From Pseudarthrobacter raffinosi (GTDB lineage: Bacteria; Actinomycetota; Actinomycetes; Actinomycetales; Micrococcaceae), in contig NZ_JAMXBH010000021.1 of the NCBI RefSeq assembly GCF_023913735.1, forward strand, positions 26,257-90,256: DNA of 64,000 nucleotides, written 5' to 3'. Below, in pieces: positions 9,449 through 18,120 of the stretch. Within the stretch, counting starts at the first letter, position 1, and every line of letters starts with the position of its first letter. Both the position numbers and the translations under genes were made by a program. Under the pieces are notes generated by a model that searched no databases, had not been told where the DNA came from, and was given only the letters and a program-made list of their open reading frames with translations.

Positions 9449-10425
9449 TACTTCTTCTTCCTGTTCTTACGCTGTGGCTGGACGCGCTGTCCCTTTTGCT
9501 CGAGGACCGCAGCTGCGGCAGCTGCCTCCGCTTCGGCGTCGGCCTTTTTCCCGCCCAGAATGGGCAGGACCGGCAGGCCCTTGGCCGCACGGCGTTCGGC
9601 GAGTGCCTTGGCGGCTGGGGATCCCGGCGTCGGCATGCGGCGGATGACGAAGAACTGCTGCGCCATGGTCCAGAGGTTGGTGGTGGTCCAGTAGATAAGG
9701 ACACCGATGGGGAAGTTGATGCCACCCACGCCGAACACGAGCGGCAGGATGTACAGCATCATTTTCTGCTGGCGCATGAAAGGGCTGGCCATGGCCTCTT
9801 CGGACATGTTCTTGGCCATGATCTGCTTCTGCGTGATGAACTGCGAAGCCGTCATCGCAAGGATCATCACGATCGACAGGATGTTGACAGCCAACTGCGC
9901 GTCGCCTCCTCCTCCATGCAGGAGGGTGGCGGAAAGCGGAGCACCGAAGATGCTGGATTCGTCGAACTGCACCACCTGGTCGTGGCTCATCGCACCGACA
10001 CCCACACCCGCCTTGGCGTTGGAGCTGATGCCGGAGAGCACCTGGAACAGCGCGAAGAAGAACGGCATCTGGATCAGCATGGGCAAGCAGGCCGAGAACG
10101 GGTTGGTCCCGTGCTTCTTGTACATGGCCATCTGTTCCTGCGCCATGGCCTGGCGGGAAAGCTGGTCAGTCTTGCCCTTGTACTTGTCCTGGAGTTTCTT
10201 CAGGTCCGGCTGCAACAGCTGCATGCCGCGCTGCGCCTTGATCTGCTTGACGAAAACGGGGATCAGGGCGGCACGGATCACCAGCACCAGCCCGATGATG
10301 GACAGTGTCCAGGTCCAGCCGTTGGCCGCAGGCAGGCCGATCGCAGTCAGGCCCTCGTGGAAGCCCACCATGATGATGGAAACCAGCCACTTGAACGGAA
10401 ACATGATTGTTTCAAAGAAGTCCAT
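9448..10425 (-). CDS. yidC: Membrane protein insertase YidC
   Basis: This 325-residue YidC/Oxa1 insertase helps Sec and SRP place proteins in the membrane. The first TM segment is at the N terminus (MDFFETIMFPFKWLVSIIM). The conserved 60KD_IMP core begins with the basic loop around KQIKAQRGMQLLQPDLKKLQ. Later TM segments include MLIQMPFFFALFQVL and INFPIGVLIYWTTTNLWTMAQ. The C-terminal tail is basic (RKNRKKK), fitting ribosome contact. It lies between yidD and jag, the standard arrangement. Confidence 0.96.
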   Translation of the reverse strand: MDFFETIMFPFKWLVSIIMVGFHEGLTAIGLPAANGWTWTLSIIGLVLVIRAALIPVFVKQIKAQRGMQLLQPDLKKLQDKYKGKTDQLSRQAMAQEQMAMYKKHGTNPFSACLPMLIQMPFFFALFQVLSGISSNAKAGVGVGAMSHDQVVQFDESSIFGAPLSATLLHGGGGDAQLAVNILSIVMILAMTASQFITQKQIMAKNMSEEAMASPFMRQQKMMLYILPLVFGVGGINFPIGVLIYWTTTNLWTMAQQFFVIRRMPTPGSPAAKALAERRAAKGLPVLPILGGKKADAEAEAAAAAAVLEQKGQRVQPQRKNRKKK

Positions 10426-10441
10426 ACGATATCCCTATTCG

Positions 10442-10837
10442 TCAGGCCGCAAGGCGGCCTTCTCCATCAGTCTGAGCAGCCAGGTACTTGTCCGGGTTGT
10501 TCAGCACAACAATTGTGGGGGTCCGGTGATCGGGCCAGTGGCGGTGGCCGGCGGGGACATGGTCCACACCACCGGCATTCCACGGATGGCAGCGCACAAG
10601 GCGACGGGCTGCAAGCCAGCTGCCCTTCACCGCCCCATGGACAGTGATCGCTTCAAGGGCGTACGCCGAGCAGGAAGGAAAGAAACGGCAGACCTGGCCA
10701 TACAAGGGAGAAATCACCTTGCGGTATGCCATCAGCAGCAGAATAAGAATGTTTCTGGGCAGGTTCCAGAGGAAGGTGCCCACGGCGGCAGCAACAGGAT
10801 GAAGGGAGTGGACGACGGCGGCAGTTACCTTACGCAC
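10442..10837 (-). CDS. yidD: Membrane protein insertion efficiency factor YidD
   Basis: This 131-residue protein carries the family signature YRKVISPLYGQVCRFFPSCS with conserved cysteines, then SAYALEAI and the GxxKGxxL-type helix. It is a small inner-face membrane-associated protein that aids YidC-dependent insertion. It overlaps the 3' end of rnpA by 8 bp and sits 16 bp before yidC. The C-terminal tail is longer than in E. coli YidD. Confidence 0.92.
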   Translation of the reverse strand: MRKVTAAVVHSLHPVAAAVGTFLWNLPRNILILLLMAYRKVISPLYGQVCRFFPSCSAYALEAITVHGAVKGSWLAARRLVRCHPWNAGGVDHVPAGHRHWPDHRTPTIVVLNNPDKYLAAQTDGEGRLAA

Positions 10838-11240
10838 GCTGTGTCCCTTCCTGTGTTGTACCGGTCGAACCGTTTACAGCAGCCCGCGGAAGGCGGCTGC
10901 CCAACCGGCTCATGGTTGATTCCAGTGCGGCGTTGTAGTCCTCCAGCAGTTGATCCCAGCTGGCGGCAGCGGACGCAGGCAGCGCCCGGACCACTATGGC
11001 GAACCCGGTACCGTACTCGCGCAGCGAGGCAGCACCGGCTTCTCTCAGTCTCCTCTTAACGAGGTTCCTGACCACAGCGTTCCCGACACCTTTGGAAACG
11101 ATGAACCCGATCCGGCTGGGTTCGTCGGCAGCAATAGCTGCCGCATATAACACTACGTTCCGGCGTCCATTGCGGACACCGGAACGTACAGTTGTTGAAA
11201 AATCGGTTGCAGTCCTCAAACGGTTACGGGTGGCCAGCAC
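10830..11240 (-). CDS. rnpA: Ribonuclease P protein component
   Basis: This 136-residue protein is the cofactor of RNase P, which matures the 5' ends of tRNAs. The RNA-binding signature is in IGFIVSKGVGNAVVRNLVKRRLRE (the RNR-like motif is NLVKRRLRE). The start is a GTG at 11240 with MLATRNRLR typical of the family. It lies 41 bp after rpmH, so the two are probably co-transcribed leftward. Confidence 0.95.
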   Translation of the reverse strand: MLATRNRLRTATDFSTTVRSGVRNGRRNVVLYAAAIAADEPSRIGFIVSKGVGNAVVRNLVKRRLREAGAASLREYGTGFAIVVRALPASAAASWDQLLEDYNAALESTMSRLGSRLPRAAVNGSTGTTQEGTQRA

Positions 11241-11281
11241 CTTAAACTCGCAAAGAAAAGTTAAACCGACGAGTCAGTTAT

Positions 11282-11419
11282 CTAGGCCGACAGTTCGGTG
11301 CGGCCCTTGCCACGACGGGCTGCCAGGATGGCACGGCCGGCACGGGTACGCATACGAAGGCGGAAGCCGTGCTTCTTGGCTCGACGGCGGTTATTCGGCT
11401 GAAAAGTCCGCTTGCTCAC
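11282..11419 (-). CDS. rpmH: 50S ribosomal protein L34
   Basis: This 45-residue protein starts with a GTG at 11419 and reads SKRTFQPNNRRRAKKHGFR and onward to RGKGRTELSA. This is unmistakable L34: very basic, with the KRTFQP(N/S)NRRR start and HGFR(L)RM(R)TR core. It is the first gene of the leftward rpmH-rnpA-yidD-yidC-jag block and diverges from dnaA. Confidence 0.97.
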   Translation of the reverse strand: MSKRTFQPNNRRRAKKHGFRLRMRTRAGRAILAARRGKGRTELSA

Positions 11420-11887
11420 GTTAGTTACTCCAGTGGATCAAAGGTGCGCCCACCCGATCAGTAAAAGGGGAAGAACTGGCCGACGCTAAGTTTTGTATAT
11501 GCACGCTTCCCCCGGCTGCTCCAACGCGGTGCGTCAGTGAGATTCAGAAGGGGCCAAAAAGCGTACACAAAGGACTTCACAACGTTAGGGCAAAATGCCT
11601 GCCAGAGTCAAACCGGGGTACCCCTGCGTCCCTGTCCCCGGCTGTGGTTAACCTGGCCCCACAGCCTGTGGATGAAGTGGCTCACAAGGCCTGTTTTCGA
11701 ACCACAACGGTGTAATTATCCACAAGCTACTTCCCAGCTATCTTCTGGCCTTTTGTTCCCCTAGAGTGGCTCAGTAGCCGATTATCCACGGACTGTGCAT
11801 AACCCTGTGGATGAAGCTGAACCAGAGTCCTGGTTCGGGACTTGGGGCTGCACGTAATGCAGGCACGCAAGTTTGAGGAACTGATTG
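11420..11887. promoter_or_regulatory. rpmH-dnaA divergent spacer with DnaA boxes
   Basis: This 468-bp region holds the divergent promoters of rpmH and dnaA. DnaA-box-like sites are TTATCCACA (11716-11724), TTATCCACG (11782-11790), TGTGCATAA (11794-11802, reverse, one mismatch) and a partial CCTGTGGAT at 11804. Sites this close to dnaA suggest autoregulation, and may also be part of a bipartite origin. The base composition is more AT-rich near 11460-11720. Confidence 0.75.
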
Positions 11888-13309
11888 ATGACAGTAGACG
11901 AAGCCAACCACGCCAATACTGTCGGAAGTTCCTGGCGTCGGGTTGTGAGCCTGCTCGAGCAGGACGACCGCGTATCTCCACGGCAGCGGGGCTTTGTCAT
12001 CCTGGCGCAGGCCCAGGGCCTGATCGGATCCACCCTCCTGGTGGCCGTACCCAACGAACTGACCCGTGAAGTCCTTCAGACCCAGGTCAAGGACGCCCTG
12101 GATGACGCCCTGCATAACGTTTTCTCCGAGGACATCCGCTGCGCAATCGACGTGGACACCGATCTGGTGCCCCTTCACACGGAGCCGGAACCCGTCGTCG
12201 AACCTTCCTACTCGCCGGACCAGCTGATCGAACAGAAGCCGCAGCCGATGCTGCCGAGCACTTCCCACGAGTTCGGCCGGCTGAACCCCAAGTACGTTTT
12301 CGATACCTTTGTGATCGGTTCGTCCAACCGCTTTGCCCATGCAGCTGCCGTGGCCGTGGCCGAAGCGCCCGCCAAGGCCTACAACCCGCTGTTCATCTAC
12401 GGTGATTCCGGGCTGGGCAAGACCCACCTCCTGCACGCGATCGGCCACTATGCCCGCCGCCTGTACAGCGGAATCCGGGTCCGGTACGTGAACTCCGAAG
12501 AGTTCACCAACGACTTCATCAACTCCATCCGCGATGACGAAGGCGCCAGCTTCAAGACCACGTACCGCAACGTGGACGTGCTGCTGATCGATGACATCCA
12601 GTTCCTGGCCGGCAAGGACCGGACGCTGGAGGAGTTCTTCCACACGTTCAACTCCCTGCACAACAACAACAAACAGGTGGTCATCACCTCGGATCTGCCG
12701 CCCAAGCAGCTGGCAGGTTTCGAGGACCGGATGAAGTCTCGCTTCGAGTGGGGCCTCCTCACCGACATCCAGCCGCCCGAGCTCGAGACCCGCATCGCCA
12801 TCCTGCGGAAGAAGGCGCTCAGCGAAGGTCTCTCCGCCCCGGACGATGCCCTGGAATACATCGCTTCCAAGATCTCCAGCAATATCCGCGAACTCGAGGG
12901 CGCACTGATCCGGGTGACGGCATTCGCCAGCCTGAACCGCCAGCCGGTCGATGTTGCGTTGGCTGAGATGGTCCTCAAGGACCTCATCACGGACGACGGC
13001 GCCCAGGAAATCACGTCGAGCCAGATCCTGATCCAGACGGCGGAGTACTTCAAGCTCACCATGGAGGAACTCTGCAGCAAGTCCCGGACCCGCACGCTGG
13101 TGACCGCCCGGCAGATCGCCATGTACCTCTGCCGCGAGCTCACGGACATGTCCCTGCCGAAGATCGGCCAGGAACTCGGCGGCCGCGACCACACCACTGT
13201 GATCCACGCGGACCGCAAAATCCGTGAGCTGATGGCTGAGCGTCGTGTGATCTACAACCAGGTCACCGAACTCACCAACAGGATCAAACAGCAGCAGCGC
13301 AACTCCTAA
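11888..13309 (+). CDS. dnaA: Chromosomal replication initiator DnaA
   Basis: This 473-residue AAA+ initiator binds 9-bp DnaA boxes and melts oriC. Domain I spans about 1-90, with a short linker after it. The AAA+ core has Walker A GDSGLGKTHLLHA and Walker B LLIDDIQFLAGK, plus the arginine-finger region after the sensor. Domain IV carries the DnaA signature LGGRDHTTVIHADRKI. I start at the ATG at 11888, 9 bp after a GAGG ribosome binding site, rather than the TTG one codon upstream. Confidence 0.98.
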   Translation: MTVDEANHANTVGSSWRRVVSLLEQDDRVSPRQRGFVILAQAQGLIGSTLLVAVPNELTREVLQTQVKDALDDALHNVFSEDIRCAIDVDTDLVPLHTEPEPVVEPSYSPDQLIEQKPQPMLPSTSHEFGRLNPKYVFDTFVIGSSNRFAHAAAVAVAEAPAKAYNPLFIYGDSGLGKTHLLHAIGHYARRLYSGIRVRYVNSEEFTNDFINSIRDDEGASFKTTYRNVDVLLIDDIQFLAGKDRTLEEFFHTFNSLHNNNKQVVITSDLPPKQLAGFEDRMKSRFEWGLLTDIQPPELETRIAILRKKALSEGLSAPDDALEYIASKISSNIRELEGALIRVTAFASLNRQPVDVALAEMVLKDLITDDGAQEITSSQILIQTAEYFKLTMEELCSKSRTRTLVTARQIAMYLCRELTDMSLPKIGQELGGRDHTTVIHADRKIRELMAERRVIYNQVTELTNRIKQQQRNS

Positions 13310-13835
13310 GCCGTCGTCTCTATACCTTATTAACAGGTGCATGTGGATAACCCTGTGGATACTTAAGGGGACAACCGAACTTAATGGGCTTAAAACCCTT
13401 AAGCCGCCTGTGGATCAGCGAAAACCCAAAAATTGTTATCCCCATCCACAGCCTGTTTAAAACCTGCGTCACCCACAATCCATGAACAGGGCTTAACCGC
13501 TGGATCCTGCGGCCGGATCGAGTTATCCACAGTATCCACAGCAGTTATTAACACTTCTAATCCCAATAAATTGATTTCCCTCAAATAACAATCTCGATCC
13601 GCACCCGAACCGGCCCAGGCCCAAGGGCCTCCGGACCCCAGGCGTCCTGACCGGGGATGGGTTAATCAGCCGTCTTCCGGCTAAGCTGTCAGCAGCGCTC
13701 CCATCCTCGGGTTTCTTTGTGGTTCAGCACTCGATGAACCATGCAGGTTCCGTTGTTGGGGCGCCACTACTTTGGGCTCCCTGTGGGAGTTTCCGGTTCA
13801 GACAAGGCAGCAGCAATGAAAGGCGGCACCCTTCC
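13310..13835. other. oriC: dnaA-dnaN intergenic region, probable oriC
   Basis: DnaA-box-like sites cluster at 13342-13350 (TGTGGATAA), 13354-13362 (TGTGGATAC), 13409-13417 (TGTGGATCA), 13436-13450 (TTATCCCCA then ATCCACA), 13523-13531 (TTATCCACA) and 13532-13540 (GTATCCACA). Next to the last pair lies an AT-rich stretch (about 13543-13592) that fits a DNA unwinding element. dnaA-dnaN spacers hold oriC in several actinobacteria. The rest up to the dnaN start carries the dnaN promoter region. Which spacer is used in vivo cannot be shown here. Confidence 0.85.
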
Positions 13836-14960
13836 GTGAAGTTCAGAGTCGAACGGGACGTCCTGGCAGAAGCCGTCACCTGGACAGCCCGGTCGTTGTC
13901 TCCGCGGCCGCCGGTTCCAGTGCTGTCGGGTCTGCTCCTGAAGGCTGAAGCCGGCACCGTCAGCCTCTCGAGCTTTGACTACGAGACCTCCGCACGGCTG
14001 GACATCCCCGCGGACATCACCGCCGAGGGAACCATCCTCGTTTCCGGACGCCTCCTCGCAGACATTTGCCGCAGCCTTCCTTCCGCTCCGGTGGTCGTGG
14101 AGACCGATGGCAACAAGGTGACGCTGACCTGCCGCCGCAGCAGCTTCCACCTGGCCACCATGCCCGAGGCCGAATACCCGCCGCTGCCTGCGTTACCCGC
14201 CATCAGCGGCACCGTCCCGGGTGACGCATTCGCCCAAGCTGTGTCCCAGGTGATCATTGCGGCCAGTAAGGATGACACTCTCCCCATCCTGACCGGCGTC
14301 CGGATGGAGATCGAGGACGACCTCATCACGCTTCTGGCCACCGACCGCTACCGTCTGGCCATGCGCGAAGTGCCGTGGAAGCCCACCACACCGGGAATTT
14401 CCACCAGTGCGCTGGTCAAGGCAAAAACCCTCAACGAAGTGGCTAAGACCCTTGGCAACAGCGGCGACATCAACCTCGCCCTTGCTGACGATGACAGCCG
14501 CCTGATCGGTTTCGAAAGCGGCGGCCGCACCACCACATCGCTGCTTGTGGATGGCGATTACCCCAAGATCCGCTCGCTGTTCCCGGATTCCACCCCCATC
14601 CACGCAACAGTCCAAACGCAGGAACTTGTGGAAGCCGTCCGCCGCGTGTCGCTGGTGGCCGAACGCAACACCCCGGTACGCCTCGCCTTCACCGAAGGAC
14701 TGCTGCACCTGGACGCCGGCACCGGCGAAGATGCCCAGGCCTCCGAAGAACTCGAAGCCCAGCTCTCCGGTGACGACATCACCGTCGCCTTCAACCCGCA
14801 CTACCTGGTGGAGGGCCTGAGCGTCATCGAAACGAAGTACGTCAGGTTCTCCTTCACCACGGCGCCGAAGCCCGCGATGATCACGGCTCAGGCAGACGCC
14901 GACGGTGAGGACCAGGACGACTACCGCTACCTGGTTATGCCCGTCCGCCTTCCCAACTAG
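13836..14960 (+). CDS. dnaN: DNA polymerase III sliding clamp (beta subunit)
   Basis: This 374-residue ring clamp tethers DNA polymerase III to DNA. It starts with MKFRVERDVLAEAVTW (the GTG at 13836, preceded by GAAAGG), as in other actinobacterial DnaN. Three clamp domains follow, and the C-terminal end is VMPVRLPN, the usual VMP(M/V)R(L/P) form. The 39 codons upstream in the same frame are in the oriC-side spacer and are not clamp-like. The stop codon is within the left arm of a nested palindrome (14953-15017). Confidence 0.96.
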   Translation: MKFRVERDVLAEAVTWTARSLSPRPPVPVLSGLLLKAEAGTVSLSSFDYETSARLDIPADITAEGTILVSGRLLADICRSLPSAPVVVETDGNKVTLTCRRSSFHLATMPEAEYPPLPALPAISGTVPGDAFAQAVSQVIIAASKDDTLPILTGVRMEIEDDLITLLATDRYRLAMREVPWKPTTPGISTSALVKAKTLNEVAKTLGNSGDINLALADDDSRLIGFESGGRTTTSLLVDGDYPKIRSLFPDSTPIHATVQTQELVEAVRRVSLVAERNTPVRLAFTEGLLHLDAGTGEDAQASEELEAQLSGDDITVAFNPHYLVEGLSVIETKYVRFSFTTAPKPAMITAQADADGEDQDDYRYLVMPVRLPN

Positions 14961-15017
14961 GTAGCAGAAAACGTCGTTATGGGCGCTCATAACGACACTT
15001 AGTGCGACCTAGTTGGG
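14953..15017. repeat. Nested palindromic element after dnaN
   Basis: Outer arms CCCAACTAGGT (14953-14963) and its complement (15007-15017) match over 11 bp. Inner arms GTCGTTATG (14974-14982) and CATAACGAC (14989-14997) match over 9 bp, with a GC-rich loop. The left outer arm contains the last dnaN codons and the stop. It could be a terminator, but the double symmetry and the lack of a T-run look more like a small dispersed palindromic element. Confidence 0.7.
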
Positions 15018-15063
15018 CTGCCCCGTTCAGCAACAGCCAACCCCGCGCAGAAAAGAGACCCCC

Positions 15064-15948
15064 GTGCATATTGGACTGATCGGCCTTGGCAAGATGGGTT
15101 TCAACATGCGCGAACGCCTGCGCAAGGGTGGCATTGAGGTTACCGGCTTTGACCGCAACCCCGAGGTCACCGACGTTGCCTCCGTGGATGAGCTCATTGC
15201 GGCCGTTCCGGCCCCGCGGCTGATCTGGGTCATGGTCCCGTCAGGCGACATCACCGATGCCGTCGTCACCGAACTCGGGGACAAGCTCGACGCCGGCGAC
15301 CTGGTGATCGACGGCGGCAACTCCCGCTTCACCGAGGACCAGAAACACGGTGCCGCGCTGGCCGGGAAGGGGATCCGTTTCGCCGACTGCGGCGTTTCCG
15401 GCGGAGTGTGGGGCCTCCAGAACGGGTACGGGCTCATGGCTGGCGGCGACGCTGCCGATATTGAGCGGGCCCTGCCGGTTTTTGATGTGCTCCGTCCCGA
15501 AGGCGAGCGGGCGGACAGCTTTGTCCACGTCGGCGGAATCGGTGCCGGACACTACGCCAAGATGGTCCACAACGGCATCGAATACGGCCTGATGCAGGCG
15601 TACGCCGAAGGATACGAACTGCTGGCCGCCAAGGACATTGTTGACGACCTGCCCGGTACGTTCCGCGCCTGGCAGAAGGGCACCGTGGTCCGGTCGTGGC
15701 TGCTGGACCTCATGGTCAAGGCACTGGACGAGGACCCGGGACTGGAATCCATCGATGACTACGTCGAGGACTCGGGCGAAGGACGCTGGACCGTTGAGGA
15801 AGCCATCGCCAACGCGGTTCCGGCACCGGCCATCACGGCTGCACTCTTCGCACGCTTCTCCTCCCGCGAGGAGAATTCGCCCGCCATGAAGATGGTTTCC
15901 GCGCTGCGCCACCAGTTCGGCGGGCATGCCACCCGTCCCGCCAAGTAA
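15064..15948 (+). CDS. gnd: 6-phosphogluconate dehydrogenase, short (NAD-type) form
   Basis: This 294-residue enzyme decarboxylates 6-phosphogluconate to ribulose 5-phosphate. The Rossmann motif IGLIGLGKMGFNM is at the N terminus, the substrate motif DGGNS is near residue 85, GVSGGVWGLQNGYGLM is near 115, and the catalytic lysine is in HYAKMVHNGIEYG. The length, about 170 residues shorter than E. coli Gnd, is that of the GntZ/YqeC-type forms. The start is a GTG at 15064. It is commonly found between dnaN and recF in Arthrobacter-like genomes. Confidence 0.92.
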   Translation: MHIGLIGLGKMGFNMRERLRKGGIEVTGFDRNPEVTDVASVDELIAAVPAPRLIWVMVPSGDITDAVVTELGDKLDAGDLVIDGGNSRFTEDQKHGAALAGKGIRFADCGVSGGVWGLQNGYGLMAGGDAADIERALPVFDVLRPEGERADSFVHVGGIGAGHYAKMVHNGIEYGLMQAYAEGYELLAAKDIVDDLPGTFRAWQKGTVVRSWLLDLMVKALDEDPGLESIDDYVEDSGEGRWTVEEAIANAVPAPAITAALFARFSSREENSPAMKMVSALRHQFGGHATRPAK

Positions 15949-15993
15949 CCTCCACCCCGGGACCCGCCGGTTCCGAGAATTGTCGAACACCGC

Positions 15994-17196
15994 GTGTACC
16001 TAGAACACCTTTCGCTCACTGACTTCCGCAGCTACGCCCAGGTTGACCTTCCCCTCGAACCGGGGGTCACCGTGCTCGTCGGGGCAAACGGCATCGGCAA
16101 AACCAACCTCATGGAGGCCATCGGGTACCTGGCCACCCTCAGCTCGCACCGGGTCAGCTCCGATGCCCCGCTGCTGCGGTTCGGCACGGACCGCGCGCTG
16201 GTCCGGGCCCGCCTGGTCCGCGGCGGGCAGACCACGGTCCTGGAACTTGAGATCAACGCCAGCCGCGCCAACCGGGGGCGGATCAACCGCAGCAATCCCG
16301 TCCGGGCCAGGGATCTCCTGGGGATCTGCCAGACGGTGCTTTTCGCCCCCGAGGACCTGGCGCTCGTCAAGGGAGATCCGTCCAACCGCCGCCGGTTCAT
16401 CGACGAGCTGCTGGTCAGCCTCATGCCCCGGCACGCGGCGACGCGCACGGACTATGACCGTGTCCTGAAGCAGCGCAATGCCCTGCTCAAATCCGCCCGG
16501 GCCGGAAAATTCACTGCCGGACACGAGGCCACCCTCGATGTCTGGGACCAGCACATGGCCCGGGCGGGCGCCGAGCTGCTGCACGCGCGGCTGGAACTGG
16601 TGGAACTATTGAGCCCGCACCTGGCCAAGGCGTATGCCCAGCTCACGGATGGGTCCAAGGAAGCCAACGCCCTCTACCGGTCCACCCTCCAAAATCTGAT
16701 GGACGACGACGGCGGCGCGGCACCGGGTGCCGGTGGCGGTTCGTTGACGGATGGGTCCGCCGCTGCCGAAGATCTGCGGGACCTCACCGTTGAGGACCTC
16801 ACCGGCCGCTATGTCCAGGCCTTTGCAGCCTCCCGCCGCAAGGAACTTGAGCGCGGAATTTCCCTGGTGGGGCCGCACCGGGATGAGCTCGAACTGATTC
16901 TCGGCGAAGCGCCCGCCAAGGGGTACGCCTCGCACGGCGAAACCTGGTCGATGTGCCTCTCACTCCGGCTTGCTTCCTATTACGTCATGCTCGATGACGC
17001 GAGGACCGGCGGGTCTGCACCGATCCTCATCCTCGACGACGTTTTCGCCGAGCTGGATGTGCAGCGCCGGCGTAAACTGGCGGCAATAGTCTCCGGCGCG
17101 GAACAGGTCCTGGTGACCGCCGCCGTCGACGCCGATATCCCGGAGGAACTCTCCGGCCGGCGGGTGAAGGTCGTCCCGGGAGGAATCGATGAATAA
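15994..17196 (+). CDS. recF: DNA replication and repair protein RecF
   Basis: This 400-residue SMC-like ATPase acts in gap repair and fork restart with RecO and RecR. Walker A is GANGIGKTNLMEAI near residue 30, the signature motif is in the SLVGPHRDE region near 290, and Walker B is in PILILDDVFAELD near 345. The start is the GTG at 15994 (YLEHLSLTDFRSY). The 3' end overlaps the next gene by 8 bp. The insert with GGAAPGAGGGS near residue 240 is a low-complexity linker. Confidence 0.96.
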   Translation: MYLEHLSLTDFRSYAQVDLPLEPGVTVLVGANGIGKTNLMEAIGYLATLSSHRVSSDAPLLRFGTDRALVRARLVRGGQTTVLELEINASRANRGRINRSNPVRARDLLGICQTVLFAPEDLALVKGDPSNRRRFIDELLVSLMPRHAATRTDYDRVLKQRNALLKSARAGKFTAGHEATLDVWDQHMARAGAELLHARLELVELLSPHLAKAYAQLTDGSKEANALYRSTLQNLMDDDGGAAPGAGGGSLTDGSAAAEDLRDLTVEDLTGRYVQAFAASRRKELERGISLVGPHRDELELILGEAPAKGYASHGETWSMCLSLRLASYYVMLDDARTGGSAPILILDDVFAELDVQRRRKLAAIVSGAEQVLVTAAVDADIPEELSGRRVKVVPGGIDE

Positions 17197-17746
17197 GGAT
17201 GAAAAGGGCGGGCTGCAGCCTGGCCGGGATCCTGACAACATCGACGCGCCGCAGGCTGCGCTGAACCGCATGCGTGAGGCCGCGGCCGCACGCGGCGAAA
17301 TCCGCCGGAAGGCACCCCCCAAGGCCGGCGCCGCCAAGACAAAGGGTGGGATCCGGGATACCCGGGGTTTCAGCCAGTTCCATTCCACCGGCCGTGATCC
17401 GCTGGGGCTCGGCAAAGTGGTGGGACGCCTCGTGGCCGAACGCGGCTGGAGCTCGCCAGTAGCGGTGGGTTCGGTCATGGCAGAGTGGGCCACGCTGGTT
17501 GGCCCGGAAATTTCAGCGCACTGCACCCCGGAGAGCTTCACCGATACCACCCTTCACGTGCGCTGCGACTCGACGGCCTGGTCCACGCAGCTGCGGCTGC
17601 TGAGCAACAGCCTGCTGGAGAAGTTCCGCACGGAACTGGGCGATGGCGTGGTCACCAGCATCCAGGTGCTCGGCCCGTCAGCACCCAGCTGGCGCAAGGG
17701 CGGACGTACCGTCAACGGCCGCGGGCCGCGCGATACCTACGGTTAG
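17189..17746 (+). CDS. DUF721 / DciA-like replicative helicase loader
   Basis: This 185-residue protein has a basic disordered N-terminal half and a C-terminal DUF721 (DciA) domain from about 90 onward, seen in GLGKVVGRLVAERGWSSPVAVG and LRCDSTAWSTQLRLL-like segments. DciA proteins are known to help load DnaB in bacteria that lack DnaC. Overlap with recF by 8 bp and position before gyrB match the conserved actinobacterial order. The family assignment is firm; the loading role here is by homology. Confidence 0.88.
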   Translation: MNKDEKGGLQPGRDPDNIDAPQAALNRMREAAAARGEIRRKAPPKAGAAKTKGGIRDTRGFSQFHSTGRDPLGLGKVVGRLVAERGWSSPVAVGSVMAEWATLVGPEISAHCTPESFTDTTLHVRCDSTAWSTQLRLLSNSLLEKFRTELGDGVVTSIQVLGPSAPSWRKGGRTVNGRGPRDTYG

Positions 17747-18120
17747 CCGCCGCCGTCGACTCTTGAATATTCGTCCGGCGGCGTGTAGGGCGAGCTAACG
17801 GCCTTAGGGCGTATAGGCACCCGGAGGCGGGACCTCGAGGGCGCCCTAGGCGGGGTCAATGGCCTCGCATCGGCACATCAAGGTCCCGCGACGCCCGCCG
17901 GAATGCGGGTTTGCGGCCCATTTCACGATAGAATCACAGCAGATAACTGGGCGCCGGTGAAACGTTGACTGAGTCCGTTTTCCGCACGCTCTCCGCAGGC
18001 GGACTTCGGTCCTGCACGTCGACGTATCCGTCAGCGCCATCAGCTTGTGCCTGTTGGCGGATGCTTTCCACTGGAAGGCCGCCGCCGGCCATCATCGAAA
18101 AAGAGGAGTCGACAGCACCT
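17747..18120. promoter_or_regulatory. Spacer before gyrB
   Basis: This 374-bp region has no gene. It contains a short hairpin, CCCGC (about 17895) with GCGGG (about 17906), followed by TTTG, and a possible -10 element TAGAAT at 17930-17935. A ribosome binding site AGAGGAG (about 18102) precedes the gyrB GTG. An in-frame extension of gyrB upstream to 17965 exists, but it is unlike GyrB. Confidence 0.5.

Noticed and set aside
9496..11059. 383- and 450-codon plus-strand ORFs opposite yidC, yidD and rnpA
   Set aside because: Shadow ORFs without motifs. The minus-strand genes are conserved and in the expected order.
11771..13342. 523-codon antisense ORF opposite dnaA
   Set aside because: Shadow ORF with His/Val/Gly/Asp-rich low-complexity content; DnaA on the plus strand is certain.
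13719..13835. N-terminal extension of DnaN by 39 residues
   Set aside because: DnaN proteins start at MKFRVERD; the GTG there has a ribosome binding site, and the upstream part is origin spacer.
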